From: Aquificaceae bacterium | Lineage (GTDB): Bacteria > Aquificota > Aquificia > Aquificales > Aquificaceae | Direction: 5' to 3' | DNA length: 7,885 nt | Assembly (NCBI GenBank): GCA_015490115.1 | Contig: WFYM01000076.1 | Coordinates: forward strand, 1 to 7,885 | Shown here: piece by piece, positions 1 to 5,982 of the stretch | How the letters are laid out: each line of letters opens with the position of its first letter | Numbering within the stretch: position 1 is the stretch's first letter | The notes under the pieces: generated by a model | Told to the model about the DNA's origin: nothing | The model's database searches: none | The model's input: only the letters and a program-made list of their open reading frames with translations | Made by a program: the position numbers and the translations under genes

Positions 1-21
1 CTCCTGACCTTTCAGGTTCAT
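1..21 (-). CDS. Possible start of a further gene, cut by window edge
   Basis: Ten bases after the serA stop an ATG opens a frame that stays open to the window edge and reads MNLKGQE. The short gap and same strand would fit a continuation of the copA-serA transcript. Seven residues are too few to identify a product. No Shine-Dalgarno sequence precedes this ATG. An alternative is that these bases are a leader: a small stem CCTGA-N4-TCAGG lies at 3-16, and an AGGAG motif at the very edge (1-5) could serve a gene starting just outside the window. I cannot decide between the two from what is visible. Confidence 0.3.
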
Positions 22-31
22 GGATATTAAT

Positions 32-1624
32 TTAGAGCGTTACCTGTTTTACGAAGAGGACCTCGGGTATCCTCCTCAGCTCCTCGAGTGCTTCCTCGGG
101 AACGGGATCGTCCAAGTTCAGGATACCGAGGGCTATACCTCCCTTCTTCTCCCTCCCGAGCCTGAAGCCGGCTATGTTTACGTTCGCACTCCCAAGCACG
201 GATCCTATCTTACCTATGACACCGGGGACGTCCTTGTTCTCGAGGACGAGGAGTATCCCCTCAGGCTCCACGTCCACCCTATACCTGTCTATCTGGACTA
301 TCCTCGGGATCTGTCCCTCGAGGACTGTCCCCGCGACCACCCTCTCTACACCGTTTCCCTTCACGGCCACCTTTATGTAGTGCTTGAAGTCAGGAGTCTC
401 TTCCGAGGACAGCTCTTCCACCTTTATCCCCCTGTCCCTCGCCACGTAGGTGGCGTTTATTATGTTCACCGGGAAGTCGACGACCTCTTCGAGTATGCCC
501 TTGAGGACCGCCGCGGAGATCGGGTGGAAGTGGTCCGATATGTCCCCCCTCACCTCCACGTGGACCTCCCTTATCCCCTCCTCCGCCCACTGGACTATGA
601 ACCTCCCCATCTTCTCGGCGAGGTCGAGGTGGGGCTTTATGAGTGTGAGAACCGAAAGGTCTGGGAAGGGTGCGTTCACGACGTATTCGACGGTCTGACC
701 CTTCAGAGCCTTTATGACCTGCTGTGCTACTATCACAGCCACGTTCTCTTGAGACTCGTAGGTGTTAGCACCTATGTGGGGGGATAGGGAGACGTTTTGG
801 AATTTGCTTATCCTGTCCACGAACTCGGGGGGTGGCGGTTCCTTCGAGTAGACGTCGAGGGCGACACCTCTTATCTTCCCCTTTTCGAGATACTTTATGA
901 GGGCTTCCTCGTTCACTATCCCTCCCCTCGCACAGTTTACTATGTATACCCCCTCCTTCATTATCTCGAACTCCCTCTCCGAGATCATGTTCCTCGTCTC
1001 ATGGGTGAGGGGGGCGTGTATCGTGAGGATGTCTATCTCTTTTAGCATCTCGTGGAGGTCGTCGACGAGCTTCACCCCGAGCTTTTCCGCCTTCTCCCTC
1101 GGTATGTAAGGGTCGTAGGCGAGGACCTTCATACCGAAAGCCTTAGCCCTTATAGCCACCTGAGAGCCTATGTTCCCGAGACCTATTATGCCGAGGGTCT
1201 TCCCGTAAAGCTCCGTTCCCATAAACCTCTTCCTCTCCCACTTGTGCTGGGTTACCGACCTGTGGGCTTCGTGTCCGTTCCTCAGGATCGTGAGCATGTG
1301 CATCATGGTAAGCTCGGTAGCTCCGATCGTATTGGCTCCCGGTGTGTTGACGACGAGTATACCCCTCCTCGTCGCCTCGTCGAGGTCTATGTTGTCAACA
1401 CCCACTCCAGCCCTTCCTATGACCTTCAGCTTCTTTGCTCTTTCGAGAAGCTCCTTCGTAACGGGTGTCCTGCTCCTCGTGATTATGCAGTCGTAGTCAC
1501 CGACTATCTCAAGGAGGCGCTCGTAGGTGATGTCGGGTTCGTTGGTTACCTCTATGTCAGGCTCCCTCTCCAGGATCTCTATGCCCTTTTGAGCTATAGG
1601 GTCGGTTATGAGGACCCTGTGCAA
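32..1624 (-). CDS. serA: D-3-phosphoglycerate dehydrogenase (long, ASB + ACT form)
   Basis: SerA oxidises 3-phosphoglycerate to 3-phosphohydroxypyruvate with NAD+, the first step of phosphorylated serine synthesis in the cytosol. The 530 residues match the long family form. The substrate domain is split around a Rossmann domain (about 100-290) with GLGNIGS at 148-154 and the adenosine-binding Asp171. The expected catalytic set is present: Arg233 in NCARGG, Glu262 in KEPPPP and His283 in SPHIGA. An intervening (ASB) domain spans about 320-450. A C-terminal ACT domain (about 457-530, with DVPGVIGKIGSVLG) is the usual serine-feedback site of the family. The start is TTG: the first in-frame ATG is residue 107, a stop lies seven codons upstream, and GGAGGAG sits just before the TTG. 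It follows copA by 24 bp on the same strand, so it is probably cotranscribed with it. No defect was seen. Confidence 0.97.
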   Translation of the reverse strand: MHRVLITDPIAQKGIEILEREPDIEVTNEPDITYERLLEIVGDYDCIITRSRTPVTKELLERAKKLKVIGRAGVGVDNIDLDEATRRGILVVNTPGANTIGATELTMMHMLTILRNGHEAHRSVTQHKWERKRFMGTELYGKTLGIIGLGNIGSQVAIRAKAFGMKVLAYDPYIPREKAEKLGVKLVDDLHEMLKEIDILTIHAPLTHETRNMISEREFEIMKEGVYIVNCARGGIVNEEALIKYLEKGKIRGVALDVYSKEPPPPEFVDRISKFQNVSLSPHIGANTYESQENVAVIVAQQVIKALKGQTVEYVVNAPFPDLSVLTLIKPHLDLAEKMGRFIVQWAEEGIREVHVEVRGDISDHFHPISAAVLKGILEEVVDFPVNIINATYVARDRGIKVEELSSEETPDFKHYIKVAVKGNGVERVVAGTVLEGQIPRIVQIDRYRVDVEPEGILLVLENKDVPGVIGKIGSVLGSANVNIAGFRLGREKKGGIALGILNLDDPVPEEALEELRRIPEVLFVKQVTL

Positions 1625-1636
1625 CCCTTCTCCTCC
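1625..1636 (-). promoter_or_regulatory. Strong Shine-Dalgarno fixing the TTG start of serA
   Basis: On the minus strand GGAGGAG (1636-1630) is followed by AAGGG and then TTG at 1624. The GGAGG core sits 7 nt before the start codon. It lies in the 24-bp gap after the copA stop and is the reason for accepting a TTG start for serA. Confidence 0.85.
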
Positions 1637-1648
1637 GCAAGGTTAGTA

Positions 1649-3685
1649 TTATACCTTTCTCGTCAAAGTTAAGGTGTTGAGAACGACGCTGAGGGATGAG
1701 AGTGCCATGAGGAGTCCCGCTATCTCAGGTTTTAAGAATATGCCGAACTTGTAAAAGACACCTGCAGCGACCGGTATGCCCAAGGAGTTGTATGCAAAAG
1801 CCCAAAAGAGGTTCTGCTTTATCTTCGAGCTTACCCTCCTCCCGAACTTAAGGGCGAAGACGAGACCCCGGATCCCGGAGAGGAGAACTACGTCCCCCGC
1901 TTGCTTGGCTATGTCGGCACCCTGAGACATGGCGAAGGAGACGTCAGCCTGTGCGAGGGCAGGCGCGTCGTTTATCCCGTCACCAACCATCCCTACCGTG
2001 TGTCCCCTCCTTTGGAGCTTCTCTATCTCCACCTTCTTCCCCTCCGGGAGGACCTCTGCGACGAAACCGTCGAAGCCAAGCTCCTCAGCCACCTTCCTCG
2101 TTATATCCCTCCTGTCCCCCGAAATTATCAAGGTCCTTATTCCGAGGGACTTTACTTCCTTCACCACCTCCCCCGCCTCCTCCCTCAGCTTGTCCCTGAG
2201 GAAGAAGAGGGCTAAGGTCTTTTCCCCTCTCTTCACTACAACTTCCTTGAAGGGGGAGTCTTTACCTTCCCTTGTCCCCACGAAGTAGTCACCGCACCTC
2301 ACACCCCTTCCCTTCTCCTCCCTGCAATCGGGGAGGGGGATCTCCTTGGCTCCTTCTCTTCTTGCGAACTCCCTTATCGCCCTCGCTATGGGATGGTTCG
2401 AAACCTTCTCCGCTGTGTAGGCGACGCTGAGGGCTTCGGGATCCATTACCTTAGCCTCTACAACCTCGAACCTCCCCTCCGTCAGCGTCCCCGTCTTGTC
2501 GAAGACCATGAGGTCTATCTTGGGTATCACCTCGAAGACGGAGGGCTTCTTCACGAGGACACCCCTCTTCAGAGACTCCGAAAGCCCGACGACGACTGCG
2601 AGGGGTGTCGCTATCCCAAGGGCGCAGGGACAGGCTACCACTAAGACGGCGAGGGAAAACTGGACAGCCCTTTGGAGATCTCCCGTTGCGTAGAGCCAAA
2701 AGCCCAAAGTGGTAAGGGCTATAAGAACAACACCCTGAACGAAGTAGTGGGAAACCCTGTCCACGATCCTCTGGATCTTGGGCTTTTCCGATATAGCCTC
2801 GTCGACGAGTCTGCTTATCTTCGATAGGTAAGACTCTTCGTATATGCTCTCCGCAACGACCTCAATATACCCCTCCTCCACCGTCGAACCGCTAACCACC
2901 CTGTCCCCCTCCCTCTTGGGAATAGGCTCGGGTTCCCCCGTGAGGACAGCCTCGCTCACGAGGGCTGAACCTTTGAGGACCCTCCCGTCCGTTAAGACCA
3001 TGTCCCCCGTTCTAAAGAGCAGGACCTCACCCTTTTTCACTTCCCTTACGGGCTTTCTCACCTCCCTCCCCTCCTCTATTACTGTCACCTCCGAGTGCTG
3101 GACGCCCATTAGCCTCCTGAGGAGTGAGGTGGTCCTTTTTCTTGCCCTCTCCTCTATGAGCCTCCCTCCCCTCACGAAGGTTATAAGGAGGGCGTTCGTC
3201 TCGAAGAAGGGTGAGCCGGGTATGACACCTAAAAAGGCAAGGAGGCTGTAGAGGTACGCCCCCGAAGTTCCCAAGGAGACGAGGACGTCCATGTTCGCAA
3301 CGCCGTTTCTGAGTGATTTATAAGCTCCCCTGTAGAAAGCCCATCCACCTATTAGCTGGACAGCTGTGGAGAGCAAAAGCTGAAAGGGAGTCCCGTAAGG
3401 GATATTCAAAGCCATGGAAAGGAGTATCAGGAGGGAGGCAAATCCTGAGAAGAGGACCACCTTAGCGTCGTGGCTCTTTTCCTCCACCACCCTGTAGCCG
3501 AGCGTCTCTATGGTCCTTACTATCTCCTCCTTCGATATCTTGGAGTCGTCGTATTCTACGGTAACTTTCCCGAGTTCGAAGGAGACATCGACCTTTTTAA
3601 CACCTTCCTTTTTTTTCAGAACGAGGCTTATCGTCCTCGCACAGTTTACACATGTCATACCTTCAACTTTCAAAGTTTCCCTCAT
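1649..3685 (-). CDS. copA: Cu(+)-exporting P1B-1-type ATPase
   Basis: CopA uses ATP to pump Cu(I) out of the cytosol across the inner membrane. The 678 residues contain, in order: one N-terminal heavy-metal domain (1-70) with the GMTCVNC metal site at 9-15; four membrane helices (about 75-172); the actuator domain with TGE at 249-251; two helices carrying the CPC metal site at 352-354; the phosphorylation motif DKTGT with Asp396; the nucleotide-domain motif SNHP with His431; GDGINDAP at 568-575; and two final helices. YNSLGIP (632-638) and MALSS (660-664) match the YN-x4-P and M-x2-SS signatures of the Cu(I) subgroup, which argues against Zn/Cd or Co export. An in-frame stop two codons upstream makes the ATG the only start. 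No Shine-Dalgarno is visible. serA follows after 24 bp. No copper chaperone or regulator gene is in the window. Confidence 0.96.
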   Translation of the reverse strand: MRETLKVEGMTCVNCARTISLVLKKKEGVKKVDVSFELGKVTVEYDDSKISKEEIVRTIETLGYRVVEEKSHDAKVVLFSGFASLLILLSMALNIPYGTPFQLLLSTAVQLIGGWAFYRGAYKSLRNGVANMDVLVSLGTSGAYLYSLLAFLGVIPGSPFFETNALLITFVRGGRLIEERARKRTTSLLRRLMGVQHSEVTVIEEGREVRKPVREVKKGEVLLFRTGDMVLTDGRVLKGSALVSEAVLTGEPEPIPKREGDRVVSGSTVEEGYIEVVAESIYEESYLSKISRLVDEAISEKPKIQRIVDRVSHYFVQGVVLIALTTLGFWLYATGDLQRAVQFSLAVLVVACPCALGIATPLAVVVGLSESLKRGVLVKKPSVFEVIPKIDLMVFDKTGTLTEGRFEVVEAKVMDPEALSVAYTAEKVSNHPIARAIREFARREGAKEIPLPDCREEKGRGVRCGDYFVGTREGKDSPFKEVVVKRGEKTLALFFLRDKLREEAGEVVKEVKSLGIRTLIISGDRRDITRKVAEELGFDGFVAEVLPEGKKVEIEKLQRRGHTVGMVGDGINDAPALAQADVSFAMSQGADIAKQAGDVVLLSGIRGLVFALKFGRRVSSKIKQNLFWAFAYNSLGIPVAAGVFYKFGIFLKPEIAGLLMALSSLSVVLNTLTLTRKV

Positions 3686-3694
3686 AAGGTTTAG

Positions 3695-3721
3695 ATTAGA
3701 ACCCGCTGAGTGTTAATACAA
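3695..3721 (-). promoter_or_regulatory. Candidate copA promoter, possibly giving a leaderless mRNA
   Basis: Read on the minus strand, TCTAAT (3700-3695, five of six matches to TATAAT) lies 15 bp after TTGTAT (3721-3716, four of six matches to TTGACA). TAATCT, two bases further on, gives a 17-bp spacer but a poorer -10. The predicted transcript start falls within about ten bases of the copA ATG, so there is little or no 5' leader. This fits the absence of a Shine-Dalgarno sequence. The 15-bp spacer is short, so confidence is limited. Confidence 0.4.
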
Positions 3722-3729
3722 GAGTATTA
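3714..3729. promoter_or_regulatory. Perfect 16-bp dyad upstream of copA, candidate operator
   Basis: The arms TAATAC and GTATTA are perfect inverted repeats separated by four bases. The dyad lies in the only AT-rich gap of this gene group and covers the proposed -35 element of copA, where a repressor could block RNA polymerase. It does not clearly match the operators I know for CopY (TACA-N2-TGTA), CsoR (GC-rich centre) or CueR. A short RNA stem is an alternative, but it would be a weak A-U-rich one with no U-tract on the copA strand. Confidence 0.4.
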
Positions 3730-3743
3730 TTTCACGTTAATTT

Positions 3744-4262
3744 TCATATGAGCTTCAATATCTCCTCCTCCATACCCTCCCTGTTTTCCTTCGTAAGCTC
3801 TATGAGGACAGCTCCCGGCATCCTCCTTATCTCCGCAACGAGGGGGTGGACGTCTCTTATAGGTATAGTCGCTATGACCTTCAGCTTCGGGTTGTAAACT
3901 ATGCGTCTCACAAGCTCCCTGAAGGGCTTTGAGAAAAGCTCCATCTTCCCTATCTCGTCTATTATGACTATCTTATCCCTTTCTTTCAGGGCTTTTTCCA
4001 GTATGGGTAAAGCAAGCTCTTCGAAGTATCTTACGTTCACACCGTATGAGCCTACGAGGTGCCTCGAAGTGAAGGTCTTGCTCGCGAAGGTCTTCCACTT
4101 TCCCTCCGTCGTCACTATCCTGAAGCCCCTCCTCTTCCCGGTCTCTTTGTCCCTCACCTCCTCCGTCCAAAAGCCTATTACTTTTCCCTTCAGCCTTTCA
4201 ACGAGCTTCCTGACGAGGGTCGTCTTCCCTATGCCGGGGGGTCCCGTTATCAGGATCTTCAA
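3744..4262 (-). CDS. THEP1-type P-loop nucleoside triphosphatase
   Basis: This 172-residue protein matches the THEP1/NTPase_1 family (COG1618) of thermophilic archaea and bacteria in length and motifs. Members hydrolyse ATP, GTP and other NTPs in vitro; their cellular role is not settled. The Walker A loop GPPGIGKTT is at residues 7-15 and the Walker B strand IVIIDEIGKMEL at 98-109, with Asp102 and Glu103. The segment FWTEEVRDKETGKRRGF (31-47) is the family's substrate-side region. The start is TTG: the first in-frame Met is residue 107, and AAGGAGG lies 5 nt before the TTG. The TTG shares bases with the coaE stop (TTGA), so translation is probably coupled to coaE. A nucleotide-kinase activity cannot be excluded from sequence alone. 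Confidence 0.9.
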   Translation of the reverse strand: MKILITGPPGIGKTTLVRKLVERLKGKVIGFWTEEVRDKETGKRRGFRIVTTEGKWKTFASKTFTSRHLVGSYGVNVRYFEELALPILEKALKERDKIVIIDEIGKMELFSKPFRELVRRIVYNPKLKVIATIPIRDVHPLVAEIRRMPGAVLIELTKENREGMEEEILKLI

Positions 4263-4849
4263 GGGTCCCTCCTTATAGCTTCGAATACCTCCTCCGTCTG
4301 CCTCCTCGTCTCTTCGAGGCTACCCGAGTTATCTATGACGAAGTCCGCATATTTCAGCTTCTCCTCGGGACTCATCTGCCTCTTCCATCTCCTCTCGAAG
4401 TCCTCTTCGGACATCCCTTTTTTCAAAGCCCTTCTTTTGCAGACCTCGTAAGGTGCGTAGACGAGGAGGGTCTTGTCGTATTTTTTATACGTTCCCTTCT
4501 CTATGAGGAGGGCAGCCTCCACGAAGACCACCGAGTCCTCGGGAAGTTCGGAGTATATGTTCTCGAGTTCTTCATACAAAGCCCCGTGGGTTATCTCCTC
4601 GAGCTTCCTCAGCTTCTCGGGATCCTTGAAGACTATCTCCGCTATTTTCTTTCTGTCCCCGTTCCCCTCCTCGTCGAGGATACCTTCTCCGAGGAGCCTT
4701 ACAACTTCTTCGAGAACGGGGTGTCCTTTTCTGTAGAAGCTGTGGATCACCTCGTCCGCGTCTATCACGAAAGCCCCGAGATCCTTTAGCATCCTCCCTA
4801 CCGTTGACTTTCCCGAGCCGAGGTTACCCGTGAGGGCTACCCTCTTCAT
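4259..4849 (-). CDS. coaE: Dephospho-CoA kinase
   Basis: CoaE phosphorylates the 3'-hydroxyl of dephospho-CoA with ATP, the last step of coenzyme A synthesis in the cytosol. The 196 residues match the usual family length. The P-loop GNLGSGKST is at 8-16, the DAD motif at 30-32 (acidic catalytic and Mg site), the substrate-binding VEAALLIEKG at 110-119, lid-region Arg/Gln residues around 139-158, and the adenine-side motif ADFVIDNSG at 168-176. Position 88-89 is His-Gly where many relatives have His-Pro, a minor variation. The ATG gives the expected MKRVALTG beginning. No Shine-Dalgarno precedes it. The divergent aroD ATG is only 11 bp away, so the coaE promoter must overlap the aroD coding region. 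The THEP1 gene overlaps the 3' end. Confidence 0.96.
   Translation of the reverse strand: MKRVALTGNLGSGKSTVGRMLKDLGAFVIDADEVIHSFYRKGHPVLEEVVRLLGEGILDEEGNGDRKKIAEIVFKDPEKLRKLEEITHGALYEELENIYSELPEDSVVFVEAALLIEKGTYKKYDKTLLVYAPYEVCKRRALKKGMSEEDFERRWKRQMSPEEKLKYADFVIDNSGSLEETRRQTEEVFEAIRRDP
4263..4274 (-). promoter_or_regulatory. Shine-Dalgarno of the THEP1 gene inside the coaE 3' end
   Basis: AAGGAGG (4274-4268, minus strand) precedes the TTG start by 5 nt. The same bases encode Arg193-Arg194 (AGG AGG) of coaE, so one short stretch serves both as coding sequence and as ribosome binding site. Confidence 0.8.
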
Positions 4850-4854
4850 ATAAT
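4849..4854 (+). promoter_or_regulatory. Perfect -10 box (TATAAT) directly before aroD
   Basis: TATAAT at 4849-4854 matches the bacterial sigma-70 -10 consensus fully. Seven bases downstream lies the A of the aroD ATG, so transcription could begin at or next to the start codon. No convincing -35 hexamer is seen at 16-19 bp upstream (best is TTACCC at 4824 with a 19-bp spacer). Part of the match comes from the coaE start codon on the other strand, so chance is possible. Confidence 0.45.
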
Positions 4855-4860
4855 AAGTGT

Positions 4861-5514
4861 ATGCTGATAGCTGTCCCTTTGACGGACAAAAACTTCAAAG
4901 AGAGGGTAAAGGAAGCGAAGGAAAAGGGAGCTGATCTTGTAGAGCTAAGAGTTGACCAGTTTTCGAGAACGGAGGTCGGCTACGTCCTCGAACTCATCAG
5001 ATTCGCAAAAAGTATAGGACTCGGAACCATACTGACGGTCAGAAAACCCGAAGAGGGTGGGAGGGAGGTAAAAAACAGGAGGGAGATATTCGAGGAAGTG
5101 GGACCTGAATCGGACTACGTGGACCTCGAGCTTTCCTCGAGGGATCTCATAGTCCCCGTTAGGGAGGCTGTCTCGGAAGGGGGTGGAAAGCTGATCCTCT
5201 CCTTCCACGACTTTGAAAGAACACCGCCCAGTTGGGTAATAAGGGAGGTGATAAGGGAGGGAATAAGATACGGGGGTATACCGAAGGTGGCTGTGATGGC
5301 GAGGTCTTACGAGGACGTGGCGAGGCTCCTTTGCACAGCTTCAAAAGAAAGGGGAGAGAAGATAGTGATAGCTATGGGGGATCTCGGAAAGGTATCGAGG
5401 GTTGCGGGCTTTGTCTTCGGATCGGTGATAACCTACGCCTCCCTCGGTAAAGCCTTAGCCCCCGGTCAGCTCCCTCTCGAGGAGGTGGTGAAGCTCAGGG
5501 AACTCCTCTCGTGA
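4861..5514 (+). CDS. aroD: 3-dehydroquinate dehydratase, type I
   Basis: AroD dehydrates 3-dehydroquinate to 3-dehydroshikimate, step three of the shikimate pathway to aromatic amino acids, through a Schiff base. The 217 residues fit a compact type I (class I aldolase-like TIM barrel) enzyme. The active-site set is visible: Glu28 and Arg30 in VELRVD, Arg61 in TVRKP, His116 in SFHDF, Schiff-base Lys142 in GGIPKVAVMA, Arg180, Ser188 in FGSVITYA and Gln203 in APGQLP. The ATG is the only good start, since a stop lies ten codons upstream in frame. No Shine-Dalgarno precedes it. It is the only plus-strand gene in the window, divergent from coaE by 11 bp. Its last 60 bp overlap the end of the opposite-strand protease gene. 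This places the Gln203 loop inside the doubly coding stretch. Confidence 0.96.
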   Translation: MLIAVPLTDKNFKERVKEAKEKGADLVELRVDQFSRTEVGYVLELIRFAKSIGLGTILTVRKPEEGGREVKNRREIFEEVGPESDYVDLELSSRDLIVPVREAVSEGGGKLILSFHDFERTPPSWVIREVIREGIRYGGIPKVAVMARSYEDVARLLCTASKERGEKIVIAMGDLGKVSRVAGFVFGSVITYASLGKALAPGQLPLEEVVKLRELLS

Positions 5515-5982
5515 CCAAAGGAATAAGAGGTTCATCCCCGTATGGGCAAGGATCGGAGCTATTATAGAGCCGGACCTGAGGAAGAGGTAGCCGAGGAAAA
5601 GGGAGGGGAAGAAGGTAAGGAGGGAGCCTAAGGTCGGTCTCACGAGCAGGTGAACGAGAGCGAACAGAACAGAGGTTACTACGTTACCGAACGCCGGCAT
5701 AAGGTAGCCCCTGAAGAAGACCTCCTCAGCTATCGCCACGGAAAGGTTCTCAAGGACACCCTCCGGGTGAAGTAGAAGACCGAGGAAAAATAAGGGGGAG
5801 CCGAAGAGTATCCCCTCTTTGGGTCTCCTGAAGCCGAGCTTTCTGTGGTCCTCGAAGGCGAGGGGTGAGAGCATAATGGCTGGCGGAACTATCCAGAGCT
5901 TTGGGAACTCAAGGGCAATGACCAAGGAGATCAGGAGTATTAAGAGCGCAAGAACTCTTCCACGCAAGGTTCTATGTTCCAC
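5455..5982 (-). CDS. CPBP-family intramembrane metalloprotease (Abi/Rce1-like)
   Basis: This is a small, very hydrophobic protein of about 175 residues with all three CPBP motifs (numbering from GTG 5982): EE-x3-R at 86-91 (AEEVFFRG), F-x3-H at 107-111 (FALVH) and H-x3-N at 147-151 (HTGMN). These are the metal-binding and catalytic residues of the family formerly called CAAX amino-terminal proteases. About six or seven membrane segments are suggested. Substrate and role are unknown. The frame extends upstream to 6126, but that part lies in thiD, is charged and not family-like, and is excluded. GTG 5982 (43-bp overlap with thiD) and TTG 5967 (28-bp overlap) are both possible starts. Neither has a good Shine-Dalgarno, so the start is uncertain. 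Residues 157-175, after the last motif, are encoded opposite the aroD 3' end. Confidence 0.85.
   Translation of the reverse strand: MEHRTLRGRVLALLILLISLVIALEFPKLWIVPPAIMLSPLAFEDHRKLGFRRPKEGILFGSPLFFLGLLLHPEGVLENLSVAIAEEVFFRGYLMPAFGNVVTSVLFALVHLLVRPTLGSLLTFFPSLFLGYLFLRSGSIIAPILAHTGMNLLFLWSREEFPELHHLLERELTGG

Noticed and set aside
20..1672. Long plus-strand open frames opposite serA (255 residues at 20-787, 82 at 797-1045, 206 at 1052-1672)
   Set aside because: They all sit in the same antisense register to the serA codons, where a stop appears only opposite TTA, CTA or TCA codons, which serA uses rarely. They have no family-like motifs, and serA is complete and canonical.
1901..3694. Plus-strand open frames opposite copA (for example 1901-2215, 2393-2644, 3470-3694)
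   Set aside because: They share the same codon-aligned antisense register as the serA shadows and lack recognisable domains, so codon bias explains them.
3712..3741. Two ATTAAC direct repeats 24 bp apart before copA (minus strand)
   Set aside because: Six-base repeats in a short AT-rich gap are expected by chance, and the perfect dyad in the same place is the stronger signal.
4804..4809. TTGACT as the -35 element for aroD
   Set aside because: It matches five of six consensus bases but lies 39 bp before the TATAAT, far beyond a workable spacer.
5505..5555. Possible terminator after aroD (CCTCT and AGAGG arms about 15 bases apart)
   Set aside because: The stem is only five base pairs, the loop is long, no T-run follows, and the bases encode the protease on the other strand.
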